A stretch of DNA of 64,000 nt from contig NC_092460.1 of NCBI RefSeq assembly GCF_047495875.1, forward strand, positions 34,885,054-34,949,053, in the 5' to 3' direction. Shown here piece after piece: positions 25,976-37,789 of this stretch. The DNA comes from Pithys albifrons albifrons (taxonomy: Eukaryota; Chordata; Aves; Passeriformes; Thamnophilidae). The notes under the pieces are model-generated. The model was not told the origin of the DNA and did no database searches. It saw nothing but the letters and a program-made list of their open reading frames with translations. The position numbers were made by a program, and so were the translations under genes. Numbering within the stretch: position 1 is the stretch's first letter; each line of letters starts with the position of its first letter.

Positions 25976-26639
25976 CAGACATAAAACAAACCCAAAACAC
26001 ATGTCCAATCAATTACCAGTTCTGCCTTTTTGAGCCTCTGGATCTAACAGATGTAGCTTTACAGACTCCCTCATATCACATGTTTAGATGACAGACCTGG
26101 TCTGCATTCGAGTCATGGAAAAAACAAAACGGTTGATTGCCATTTCAGTTGTCAACAAAACAACTAGAACCTTGTCTGCTCCCATTCCACATTTCCTTCT
26201 TTTTATTGACCACTGACTTGTAGCTTGGTCTAGAAGATACTCCCTCAAACTTCCTTGTCTAGAGAATTTCTGATTTGCAATAAAATAAATGGTTTTCAGA
26301 AGGAAGTTTTTTGACATAGAGCCTGCAACACCTTCCCCTGTTACTACTCTTCTAAGGAAGACAATGTTGGCAGGCTAAAGCTGACACAAGTATTGAGTAG
26401 GTCTAAGCTCTGTAGGGAAGAGATACACCAGGGGCCTGCAGAAACATAGCAAACCATTCACAAAGGAGTAACGCTCACAGTACAGAGGCACCAATAGAGA
26501 AGGCACACAACTTTCAAGTGTGTCACTATAATGAAAATGCAAGTGAACAGTCCTATTAACCCTTTTAACAACCATCAAAACCAGTCAATACTTGGAAAGG
26601 TTCTGTAGCTTCAAATCAAGCACTTAATAATAGCTCCTA

Positions 26640-26702
26640 AGAATCACAGAATAATTCAGGTTGGAAGGGAACTCAGGAGGACATCTTGTCCAACCACCTG
26701 AT
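26640..26702 (-). mobile_element. CR1 LINE 3'-end fragment
   Basis: The plus strand reads GAATCACAGAATAATTCAGG, then TTGGAAGGGAACTCAGGAGG and ACATCTTGTCCAACCACCTG. This is a clear inverted CR1 tail with one recognisable terminal octamer unit and few substitutions. The similarity stops abruptly after 26702, as expected of a severely 5'-truncated insertion. No coding portion is present. Confidence 0.85.
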
Positions 26703-29551
26703 ATTTAGTTATTATAAACACCAGGCCAGTTCTACAGCAGCTGACTCTAATTCTAAATTCATTCATATAATCAACATCAAATCCCTACAACCAAATAAAG
26801 GAACATAAGCCTAAACAAAGGAGAAAAACACCCAACTTCACAATCTTCCAACAGCAACAAAATCTGTTCTTCATCGATTTTTCTCACCTTTGGTTTGCCT
26901 GCATTTTTCAGTGGAAACTATTGTTTGTTTTGCATGCCAGCAGAATCCCAGCTCAAGGCTGCCAGCTCTGCACCCAGCCATGTGTTGTGTTCGGTGTGTT
27001 GAAAATGTTTGGTACAGTCAGACCTAAGAGTGCCAACTCATGGCTGTGGAAAAATACCAAACAGTTACTGAGGAAAAAACAGATAAATTGCCAGTTGTTC
27101 ACTCAGTATTTAAGTCTTCTCTCCTCTTTTTCTCTCAGTGCCTCTGTCTTCTCTTACAAAACTGTAGCTTTAGAGTTAGGACACTTCGTACTTTCTCCCC
27201 CATATTACTAATTGCTGTCACTAAGCCATGAAGAACTATCCCATACAAAGTAATTTTTCCTTTTTTTACATCATTAAATTCTTTGGTTGGCTAAAGTACT
27301 TTATTGAAAAAGATATAATTAAGTTATACTCATTTCTTATATCTGGTTTATATACATACAAAAGCAAACCAGACATCATGCCGTTCATAACAGGTTCAGT
27401 TTATTCAAGCAATGAAGTCAGCAAGCCCAATTATATTATTTTTTCTTTTCAATTCATCAGGTTTAAAGCCAAACAACTTCCTTTACTGAGAAGAATCTTA
27501 GGACTACATGTAAACAGCAGTGTGAAAATAGGTCAGATTTTGACAAGTCTGAGTTACCTCACAGAAAGTTTGTGAGGAAATTGGAGATTTTCTGGGAAAC
27601 CTACCACATCATGTTTCCATTACTGAACAAATAATAAAATTATGAAAACAGGAAGAAGGTTTTTCACTGTAGCCTACTGTATTTGTTTCTTTGTATCCCA
27701 TTAAATTTGAAATCATCTGGATACTTCTTAGTCCATTTATTTCTGGAATACGAAACCCCATACTTGATTTTTAATTAGCTCATATGCATAGTGTTATAAA
27801 TTATACACTATTAGAACAAACCAACAGGCAAGTCCACCATGAAAACCTAAGTTGTTTTGTTGGTTTTTTTTCCAATGAGCCAATCAGTACACATTATGAC
27901 AACATAATTTATTTTCTGAGGAAGTAGAAGTGGTGAAATCTACATGTTCAGCCTCTGGTGTTTTGAAATTGAGAAAGCAAATGTAACTACTAGATGGACA
28001 TGTCAGAAAATGTCTTGCTCAATTTCACCCTTTGTGGAATTCCATAGGAGCAGAACCAGAAACAAGTCCCCTGTGTGCAAAACCCAAAGTGTTTCATCAT
28101 GTCCAGGCTGATTCATTCAAGCTGGAACATGGGGACAATGCAACATGTCCTTTAGGATACGCAAAACAGAGTAAAGCAATGTCAGAAATGTACACAGAAC
28201 CAAGAGCTGAGGTGGGGCTTGCAATTTCCCATCCTACACCTTCACAGGCACCACCCGTGAAAGGCCACATTCCACAAGCCATGCAAACAAGTGCTCAAAT
28301 ATCAGCAAGGAAACAAACCTCAAGGAAATCACTGCAGGTCTTCACTTTTTTCTGGTGGGCTCAACACTCACAGTTAAGAGCCCTGAAGAGCACATCTGGT
28401 TCAAGGCCAAAGCATCCAGTGTTTTACTCAATCATGTCCATAAAATGGATTATCAATGACCTGCATAAAAGACTCTTGCAGTGCTTCCATCCCTCTGACT
28501 GCTCACCTACCTGTGTTAAAGATAACCTTTTTTACAATACATGCAAGTTAATGATTCTCACTAGTGTACAGCATGTACACCATGTGCTTGGCAGAGATAA
28601 AGCCCTGGTGCGCCCCATAAATCTTACCGTCAAAGCAGCCAATTACAAAAAAACTAAAATAGGTAATATGGAAAGTTAATTAGCAATTTTTTGCTCCCTG
28701 CCTTAACACAAAAATTGAAAACTTCATCAGAAATATAAGGAGAATCTGTTACAATTGTTTTGTACTGGCAATATTAAAAAAATCCAAAATCAAAGCAAGC
28801 AAGGTCAGAACCCCAGTATTCCAAGCAAACCTTGATACAGCAGTTTGGGAATGGAACTGTACCAGCTGAACACTCTGCGATCTCCAGAAGAACATCATAC
28901 GTGCAGTTCTTCATGACCTTCACAAAGACTGCCATAGGCTCTACACCTTCAAAAATTCAACCAGTTGTTAAACCAGAGATGTCAGTGTTCACACCTCTGT
29001 TGTGCTTGTTTCAGAATGGGAGACCTTTAATTTACTTTGGATTTTTTCAGGCTTCCCTTATATTTATGAACCTTGCAACTTTTAAATGAATCAGGATGCA
29101 ATTTGTTTCAAACCCTTCAATTTCTTGATTTGTTGCCATTTGAAATGGGACACCCCCCATTTTGTATGGAATGAATACAAACAAACTCTCATGAAGACCT
29201 GCTCCATTCTCTGAACAACCATCATGCCAATGAAACTCAGGACTGCAACTCCTTGGTCTCAAAAAGCAACCTGAGATCAAGCAGAAGATTTCTTATTTCA
29301 TTCAACTTTTAGTGCTTGCAAGTCTATAACAAGCTTTACACTAGCTGAGGTTCTCACAAAATTATTCATCAGTGGCAATCTCAGAACTACATCAAGACCT
29401 TCCCTTTCACTTGGAGGAAAAATCCCAAATCAAACCAAACCCACTAGTCCACAGTACTGTGAGGGATGTGTGGGAAGAGAGCTTGAAACACACAAACCCT
29501 GAAGACACTTTTTTTTTTTTAAATAGGCACATTTACTCATATGAAACATAA
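26703..29551. other. Unique non-coding sequence; chance ORF at 28.0-28.7 kb
   Basis: The longest open frame of the window (28032-28679, plus, 215 codons) is here. It is rich in Ser, Lys and Thr, shows no domain, signal peptide, membrane segment or internal repeat, and its codon choice follows local base composition. I do not consider it a gene, though it is somewhat longer than expected by chance. A T12 run lies at 29509-29520. Confidence 0.5.
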
Positions 29552-29760
29552 AATCATAGAATATTCTGAGTTGGAAGGGACCCACAGGACAGCCCCAAGA
29601 GTCACACCATGTGCCTGAGAGTATTGTCCAAGCGCATCTTGAACAAGGGGTTAGCTTGGTGTTGTGACCCCTTCTCTGGGGAGCCTGTTCTAGTGCCCAA
29701 ACACTAGAAGAATCTTTTTCTAAGATGGGTGAAGAATCTTTTTCTAATAACTTCAGAACA
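29552..29760 (-). mobile_element. CR1 LINE 3' fragment with internal deletion
   Basis: On the plus strand the fragment starts AATCATAGAATATTCTGAGT, then TGGAAGGGACCCACAGGACA, and continues CCCCAAGAGTCACACCATGT, GCGCATCTTGAACAAGGGGT and TGGGGAGCCTGTTCTAGTGC. These are successive blocks of an inverted CR1 3' UTR of the subfamily whose tail the SINE shares. The usual block between GACCCACA and GGACAGCCCC (the GATCATTGAGTCCAACTC part) is missing, so about 30 bases were deleted. Near the distal end the sequence GAAGAATCTTTTTCTAA is present twice, a 17-bp direct repeat. Confidence 0.85.
29707..29747. repeat. 17-bp direct repeat inside the CR1 fragment
   Basis: GAAGAATCTTTTTCTAA occurs at 29707-29723 and again at 29731-29747, identical in both and seven bases apart. 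One copy corresponds to the normal CR1 position. The other is probably a local slippage duplication after insertion. Confidence 0.85.
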
Positions 29761-32700
29761 CTTACTATCATGATTGTCAAATCCCTCTCCAGGCTTTAAG
29801 ATGCAACATTTGCCTAGAGTTTCTTGGCTTTTACCACTGTAGTTTTGTAGATTTGAGTTCTGATACATGAAGTATATGACTATTCATGCATAAAAGTGAA
29901 ATTAAGCTCAGCTGCTCCAATTAGAAGCTGTAATTCCAGAAGAGGGAGCAATCATTAAGTCCCAGATTCAAGGGCATCCTTTTGAAGAACTTCCATAAAC
30001 TTTAACTGCAGGGGCAATAAACACAGAGTGACAGCTCACATTAACTGAAATAATAAAACAGTGAGGTCATTCCTCTATAATGCTTATCAAAATTTTATCT
30101 CAAGTAAATGATTTATAGTACCAGATTCTGTCAGGGCTTCTCTTTCTGCCATACATAGTCAGATATTCTCTTAAGACAACATACCTTTCAACAAGAAAAA
30201 GCGGCAATCTTCCCTCAATTTGTCAATCAATCATCTTCAATAGGATAGGATAAGAAAATGTTGCAAACAGACGTTTACTTTTAAAAGCTCTGTTTTCCCT
30301 CCTGAATGCAGATACAAAATAAATGAAGTTCCTGTTGATACTTCATTAGCTCTACCAATTTACATGATGGTGTATATAAACCTTTTTTAGTGCTGTGCAG
30401 GTGCCAGCTCTTTATTGGGTAACAAATTCTCTTAATTTGCATTTGAAAACAAATGAGCTTTTGGAGTGTCATCCACTCCATATTTGTCACCCTCTTTCCT
30501 ACTTAGAGGCTTTTAAAGGATGCAATGTGCTCCTCATTAGCTGCATGGGCCAACAGACTTCACTGAAGAGTGACAAAGACAGGGGTTAAGAGACAGAACT
30601 AAAAGATTTCTCCTTGTCCATGGGATTTGGTTTTCTGCCAGAAGAGACCAAACTAAACTTCAGCTCCTCTCCACCACTACCTTTCCACTTCCAACAGGTT
30701 ACAGTGGCAGCTCCACCTTCATATGCTACTGACCTGAAAATATGTAAGACATGACTGAGGCTAATTCCCCGTTTACGAGCAAGTTGCAGAGAGTGCCATT
30801 TTGACACTTAGAGATTCAGTGCACATGGACATCTACATGGAAAGAACATTTCTTTTTCACCTTCTCCGATGGTCTAGCCACACTGAAATCAGAGACTACA
30901 GCCTGCTCATCTTGTTCTGAACGCCTCCACTACAGGCTCTTTGAGAATTGTTTTGTTCAACCCAGAGATGGTGGTTTTACAGGCAGCGAAGGGAAATCAA
31001 CCACAAGCACTCTCTGTAAAATACCTCACAAATTGAATCCTGGATTCTGAAAAACCCTAAAGTACTTGTCTTCACACTGAAATGAGCTGGGCCTCTGACT
31101 GCAACAGCAACATTGAACTGGAGATCACAGAGCATAGGACTGCATTTCCACAATTTGTGCAATGCTCGAAACTCCAGATTATTTTGACAGGAACACTGGG
31201 CGACCCAGGAATGCTTATCCTCTGTAGTTGTGATGCAAGTTTACCATGCATTAATCTTTCTTGTCTAAGATGAAGCTTGTCATATGATACTGCCACCAAA
31301 GCTACTTCTCCAAAGTAAACTGTGTAATTTGCACAAGCTGTCTAACAGTTTAGCCTGTTTATTTACATTTTTCTTTAATGACTTCTGCATCTGAGATTCT
31401 ATAGGCAAAGGAATAAAAAAGAACTAAACAAAAAACCAAACCCTGAATTGCAATTCTTTATCCTCTCCTCCCCTACCCACTGCACTTTACCATGAGGAAA
31501 AAGGAGAGCTTTATCTCCAATCAAGAGGGGAACAGAGAGATGAGGGGATACACTCAGGTCATGCAGACAGTCATTGTAAAATGTAGCATGAGAACCTGGA
31601 TGTGATTCTGCCTCCCCCACTAATTAAAACATTCAAATGCCCACACGTTCTTTTTGCTTCTGATGTTCTTCATTATTGACACTATATGTGAAGCTGCATT
31701 TAATAGTCCTTGTGGGTGGGCATAGGTCATTCTCTGCTTCTGCATATTCTGTTTTCCCCAAGAGAGGCTTATGCAATATCCTGATATTCAAACAATAACG
31801 GAATCATGGAAAATGTGCTCTTGCATGAAAACGTAAGGAGGGGAATGGGAGGAGATGGAGAGTTGTTCCATTATCCTAAAAAGTCTCAATTTAAACCAGC
31901 TGTACAATAAATAGCTTCCTGTACTTTGCCACAAAGACACTGAAAGGATACTCTCTGAAAACAAACATTTTTGGGTCAAGTGTGTATATCCACTATAATA
32001 ATAACACTGTGAGTCCTTCCTGCTGGCTCAGCAACAGCCACATGGGATTCTGCACAACTTCACCGTTCTCAAATGTTCTATTTCAGAACCAGGACCTAGT
32101 ATTCCGTCTCTCATCATAACATTTCAGCCAGGGCAAGTAGTTCCCCTCAATGCTAAGACAGAACAGACAAATTTCCCAAGGAAACTTGTCTGCAACCTCC
32201 TGTATCTGTCCTGTGCTAGTGAGAAAGCCCAAGCCTAACTCCATGACCACGGCACATGTACTTCCCTGCTCCACACGGATGTTCTCATGTGAAATTCTGG
32301 ATGAGGTCATCTTAGGTCTTTCCCTTCAGTTGTGAAAGGAAGGGAACTGAATTAAGTCCCTTTCTCCCTCCTTCATTCAGCCACCTTTTCCCACAACTTG
32401 TAGGAAATAAGTTTGTTTCACCTTTATATCCTCAGAGAAATCTGGCGGCAAATAACCAGGGGGCTGAAAGTCTTAAAGCACATGGAAAAACACATACTTA
32501 GACAAACAACAAGAAAATGGAATTTGTGTTATGTAAGAAATGCAGCTAAAAATAAATACTTCATGATTCTTCATCATAAAACTAATGCCTTTTTTCATAT
32601 AAAGAAGACTATGACCAAAACTCACTAGCACGACACCATGACACACAGAATTTATGCAGAATTTGTATCCATTTTCAGATCATTGGAATAGTTAAGTATA

Positions 32701-35486
32701 ACTACTACACATTTCTATCTTACTAAATGCAAAGCATGGTTTGGATTCTTTATTTCTGCCACTGGAAGCATGATGGAAGGGAACCACTTAAAGTATGATG
32801 TTGCAGTCCTGTGCCAAATCGCTGGATATTTATTTTCCTCTAGAAATTTTGATGGCTACTGCACGGTACCAATGGCAAAATATCTGTTTCCATGTTAAAG
32901 CTTCCCATGACAATAGGCTATGAAAAGCTTGAGAAACATACCAAACAAATCCCAAACCCAGAATAAAACAAAACATCAAATCCAAAACGCACTCATAAGG
33001 CAAGTAAAAACAATATATACTCACTTTGATATTAAACAGGTATATATACCCTAACATAAAGGTTTCTTTCTGTTTTTGTAACTTGAGAATGACATGGCTC
33101 ATTCAGGTGGCTGTAACAATATTTTATAATGTATGTGGCTGGAAGAGTGGAGCTATATTTCTTTGCTATAAAATTATTTTGTGTTTGTTTTGAAATTTGC
33201 TGTCCAACTTTTCCAGCTGAGGCAGCTGGAACACATGCCTGATCAAACAACCATGCAAAATATACATTGTATATCTAACCAGAATCTATTTATGAAGTCT
33301 TTGGGCCTTCAGCAGCTTCACCTATGACAGACTGACTTATTCTCCTCAAAATCCTTTGTTACCACTGAAGGGTTTTATAAGACCTTTACATGGAGCATCA
33401 ATGCAAAAGACGAGTCATGCTGGGGCAGATCAAACATTTTGCAGCTCCTGGGATGGCAGGATGAGGCTCTGCTAGAAGACATTAGGTTTGTATGACCTCT
33501 AATGACCAAAAATAGCTGTGCAAGCCCTGCACCTCAGAGGCCACATTCCCTCTGGCTTCTTACCTTGATCCACAAAAGCATGGCAATTTGTTGCTGATCC
33601 AGGCAGCTCATCTGTTCAAGACATCACAGTGAAGAAATGTACCATTAAATTACTTTTCCATGTACAGATTATAGGTGCTGGTAGTCCATGCTGGGCTGGA
33701 AAAAATGGCATTGTTGCTTATGGGCTTTGTGCAGCCAGCTTCTGTAAGTATCAGGCAAAAACCATAGTCTATGGAAAGAGGACAAGGATGTTGAAATAAA
33801 AGTATCGCTCCTTACCTCCTGTCACATGCTCTCTGGCCATGGAACTTCATCACATATAAGTCTATATCTAAATTGAGAGGGTTTTAAACTCATTGATCGC
33901 TATTTTTCCTTATGGAATTATTACAGGGGGAAAAAAAGATTCTTTTCTTCTTCATGCTAAATGTCTGTACTGATCACCACCTTACCCTCCTTTGAAATCC
34001 AGCCTTTAGGCTATTTTCCTAAAGGAGCAGGTCATTAGACACCATGGTATGATCCTGCTACACAAGTCAGATGCCTTTTGATGTTTATGGGTTTTTTTTG
34101 AAAGAGCCTCCATAAGTAGAAAGTTCAACCCATGTCTGCTACAAAACTTGCTAGCGTGAAATCTAAAATGATCTCTACAGTATGGGGCTTTCAGTAATCT
34201 TACTGATGTCAACCTCTGCCCTCTTGCTCAGCTTCTGTTCTCCAAAGCCACCATTGATAGCCTCTGCAATCTTTTGCTCCATTAATTTTCCAATATTCAA
34301 CCTCTCTCCATGTTATCATAATGAGAATATCTATTGAAGACTTTCCCACCTAATTAATTAATAATCTTAACCCATCAGTTGTTCGAGTGATTTGAAACAG
34401 AAAACTAAAAAAAAAAAAAAAAAAAAACCCACCAAAAAACCCTTCACTTTTTTTATCAGTTATCTTAGGATTCCAGTTTGCGGGTTTTTTTTTCTCCTCT
34501 ATGAAGACCATTTATCTTTTGTGTTCAGTCAGGGTAAAAAGCAGAAGCACAGTAAGACTCATGCCAGCATTGCCAAAGATGTGAGCAACAAAGCTACAGA
34601 AGTCCTGGGGACTGACTGCTTCAGCGGAATGAGATCCAGGCTACCAAAGCCCTACAAACTGATTCCTCTCTGAGGAGATTCAGTGTACTGGCATTTACAG
34701 TCTCCAGCCAGGGGTTTAGCACAATTATTTCGAATAAACCAGAGCCACCTCTGGGCAATTGCCAATGCCTGCCTCTGCCTTAGCCCAGCCCCTTCTGGCC
34801 TCTCCCAGCACCTGAGTCACTCTGGTTGTGGGTCCCTGCATAAGTACCTCTCCACTGGCTTTCCTCTGTGGTCCATTTTTCCCATCCAAGGGGAATTTTC
34901 TATCAGTGAGGACATTAAAACATTAATATTGACTTAGCCTAATGAAATCCTGATGGCAAAAAGGACCAGGTTTGCTGGCAAAGTACAAGGATAAATAGAC
35001 ATAAAATAATCAGGGTAAAAATGGTACTTTCCATTCCTGTTTGATAAAGTCTGCAAATCAACAGATCAAATGCTCAGCAGAGCAAATGTCTGCACACAAT
35101 CAGGAGCAGGAACACACCTGGCTTTTTGTGGAATTTACCTTAGAGCGTTGCAACAGAACTCACATATAGGACAGTAATCCCTCCAAGACTGGGTATAACC
35201 AATCACACATCAAACACATTGGAAATAAAAACACAATAAGAAGTTAATCTAACAAATTTAGCATTCTGTCCACCTTTTTTTTTCCCCCTCCATGGAATCT
35301 CCCCACATTTTTCCTCATTCATGATTATAAACCTCACCATTAAAAACAGGCCTGAATGCATTTTTTATCTCCTCCTATGCTGAAACTGAAGGCTGTGGTA
35401 AAGTGGAAAGAAGTGGTGATCATTAATTCACTGCCCTACACACAGTAGGATCAATTATAATCTTTGGATAAGAAGACATATTAGAA
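29761..35486. other. Unique non-coding sequence
   Basis: There are short open frames only, none longer than about 95 codons, and no repeat family that I recognise. An A21 run occurs at 34407-34427. The slightly GC-richer patch at 34680-34870 is not CpG-rich and shows no exon. Confidence 0.55.
34407..34427 (+). repeat. Poly-A run (21)
   Basis: This uninterrupted A run is followed by CCCACCAAAAAACCC. It is the longest A homopolymer in the window. The 150 bases upstream show no similarity to a known processed transcript or SINE. Confidence 0.88.
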
Positions 35487-35518
35487 TGTGTGTGTTTATA
35501 TGAACACACACACACACA
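35487..35518. repeat. TG/CA dinucleotide hairpin
   Basis: TGTGTGTGTT (35487-35496), a six-base TATATG loop and AACACACACA (35503-35512) form a perfect 10-bp inverted repeat. The CA run continues to 35518. It is a dinucleotide microsatellite that switches strand about a short centre, able to form a hairpin or cruciform. Confidence 0.88.
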
Positions 35519-37007
35519 TGGTAAGAACTGGTTTTTCACTTTTAAAACTATTTGCTTTAAGACTGGAACATTCTGATCCTGGCAAAATGACGCAACTTAT
35601 TAGTGGCAAGAAGTGACTCAGTGCCTTGCACTATTTTAGAAAGCCAGATGAGATGACCGCTAACTCTGCTACTTCAAATTCACTCACACTTCCAAATTCA
35701 AACTTTATTGTGGAAAAAGCAAAAAAATAGAAGTACAATGGAAAAAACCTTCAAAATAAACTCATAAGAAAGTACAAAGAACACTACAGTGCTTTCAACT
35801 CGTGTTTCATAAAATGACCAGGAAAGAGAAAACACAAATACCTAATCAATTATATATTCTAATTAGCTCTTCTTTTATAAACAGAACACAAAATGTCAAA
35901 AAGAAATAGTAGAGTTTGCAAAAAACCTCAAGGTTTTCTCCATCCATAGCTCTTCTAATAAGCAAGAAAAAACCCCAACTGTACATCCATATTTCATACC
36001 CCAGTTATTTCCCGATGCCAGACACCACATCTGAGCACTAACTCTAGAGCATCAGCAAGAGCAAAGAGGTATCCTCAGAGGCCCCAGAGGAAGCAGTTGT
36101 ATCTGAAAACTATACTGCAGAGCACACCCTATATCTGGGCAAAAAGAACATCCCAAAGGCTACTGTTGATTTGCAAAAGTAATGATGGGAAGCTTTGCCC
36201 AGTGTTCAGTTCACTTTACTGTCAATCCTATTTCTCCATACCCATAAAAGTCTGGTTAAGCAAATCTTCAGAGGAAGCACTTTACATATTTTATGCTACA
36301 TGAAAAAACCAGATAAATTTATACATGAAGGCTGTGGGATACAGTAGCCACAGCATTGTAGAGAGCTAGAAGACACAGCTGCCATTCTGAGCAACAAAAT
36401 TTACACACACTGAAATTTTAAGTTAACTCCCCTCTCACTTGGCTTATCACCAAAGTGGAACTCCTCATACCTACCCCCCTTTTAAAATAAGGCTTGAAAA
36501 GTACTAAGAAAGCACTTTTCTGGATCTGACATTCCAGGTGCACAAGCCAAGCCTTCTCATGTAGCTCCCAGGCATGAGAAGGTGGATTTGCTTATGCAGT
36601 TTATGAGTAGTTTATGCTCTGAAACAGGCTATGTTAAATGCAAGCAGTTTTAGCTTAACAGCTATACATACACAGAGGATTGTAGGCATTAATAAAGCAG
36701 AAAATAGATTTTTATCCCTAAATTCTGAAAATTTGCAATGCAGATTTAGCCTATGAGTTATTAAAACGGTTTCAGTCTCGTTAACAAAAAAAAAAAAAGG
36801 CAGGGCTTAACATTTGACATTTATTAGAGAATACAATAATGTCACACTGTGTCTGTGTCATACTGAGTCTCTCTGCCCTTATGCACACCATCAATGTTGA
36901 GATGCAGGCATAACACCCAGGGAGATATGAGAGTGCTTTCCACATGAACCTTTGCAGCAGTAATTGAAAAACTCAGCTATGCATTTCCCTGACAGCTATT
37001 TCCAAAA
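35519..37007. other. Unique non-coding sequence
   Basis: No gene or transposon is visible. An A13 run lies at 36786-36798. The open frames are short. Confidence 0.55.
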
Positions 37008-37109
37008 CTGCCATTTTTATATGGATTTTAGAATCCAATATAGGTGGCTTGTATTTTTCTGCCATTTTTATGTGCATTTTACAATCCAGTATAGATGGTT
37101 TGTGTTTTG
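37008..37109. repeat. 51-bp tandem duplication
   Basis: Two head-to-tail copies of a 51-base unit starting CTGCCATTTTTAT lie at 37008-37058 and 37059-37109. They differ at about 8 of 51 positions, so the duplication is much older than the one at 7.0 kb. Neither copy resembles a transposon. The shared cores (CTGCCATTTTTAT, AATCCA, GGTTTGT-like) are AT-rich. Confidence 0.85.
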
Positions 37110-37235
37110 AAGCCAGAGTGGACTACGTAATCCTGTAATTTCATGTAGTTGCTTCCGAGTTCACAGTTGTGTCAATGTCATGTGCAAACTGTACTACACC
37201 AAAATTGCAAGAAATCATGTTTGGTAACTGTTTAC

Positions 37236-37248
37236 AAAAAAAAAAAAA
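37236..37248 (+). repeat. Poly-A run (13)
   Basis: This is a homopolymer A run. It lies about 125 bases after the tandem duplication and has no identifiable parent element. Confidence 0.75.
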
Positions 37249-37641
37249 GTGAAACCAAACCTGTACCTAGAGAGCAGGAAAAATTAAGGAGCGGGATGAT
37301 TAAGTCAGACATGGAAAAAAAGAAAACCAAACCAAGTCCAAGGCTTGGAAAAAACATAGAAGGGATTATTGTCTTGCTTAAGTAATCTTCTGTATTGAAA
37401 GGAGATTGCAATCAGAAATCTGCCACTTATCCAACAAATTAGCCTGACTTTCAAAGGCATCCTTTAGCAGATGTGTGCCTTGGAGTAATCAGTGCACCCA
37501 TTACATGGAAAGCCATTTATCACAGGAAGCAGGATTAGACTGAATCAAGGAAACAAAACCAACTCTCCCTCTAAAAAAGCCTAATTAAAATCAGGCAATG
37601 TGTAATTTCTGACAATAATATTTTCAACCTGTAGCATAATA

Positions 37642-37789
37642 CTGAGATTAGCTCAGTTGGTTAAAACTTGGTTTTAGTAATGCCAAGGTCATGGGTTCAA
37701 TCCTCTGTGTGGACCACTGATTTAAGAGTTGGACTCGATGATCCTTGTGGGTCACTTCCAACTCAGACTAATCTGTGATTTCTGTGATA
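37642..37789 (+). mobile_element. tRNA-Ile-derived SINE with CR1 tail (TguSINE1-like)
   Basis: The head is tRNA-like. The A box TAGCTCAGTTGG is at 37649-37660, an exact match to the RNA polymerase III consensus. An isoleucine-tRNA-like anticodon arm follows (CTTGGTTTTAGTAATGCCAA). The B box GGTTCAATCCT is at 37694-37704, one or two changes from the tRNA-Ile T-loop. Next comes a CR1-type tail: GAGTTGGACTCGATGATCCT, TGTGGGTCACTTCCAACTCA, ending in two CTGTGATT-like units near 37772-37788. This head-tail plan is known for the songbird family TguSINE1, mobilised in trans by CR1. The copy appears full length, about 148 bases. The B-box changes (CG to CA, C to T) are typical CpG/deamination decay, and the tRNA stems are no longer intact, so this is a SINE, not a functional tRNA gene. 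Confidence 0.92.
37649..37704 (+). promoter_or_regulatory. Internal Pol III promoter (A and B boxes) of the SINE
   Basis: The A box (37649-37660) and B box (37694-37704) are separated by 33 bases, close to the spacing in tRNA genes. The A box is intact and the B box has lost its central CpG, so transcription in the present day is doubtful. Confidence 0.75.

Larger units (their letters stand above)
23683..26639. other. Unique non-coding sequence
   Basis: No gene is visible. There is a possible very degraded CR1 tail near 24171-24240, a T13 run at 25493-25505 and an A-rich tract at 25923-25975. The remaining sequence shows no recognisable feature. Confidence 0.5.

Noticed and set aside
28032..28679. 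215-codon open frame as a protein-coding gene
   Set aside because: No domain, signal peptide, membrane segment, splice pattern or codon bias apart from local composition. It is kept only as a low-interest finding.
37642..37715. Functional tRNA-Ile gene
   Set aside because: The acceptor and other stems are not paired, the B box is mutated and the sequence continues directly into a CR1 tail. It is a SINE head.
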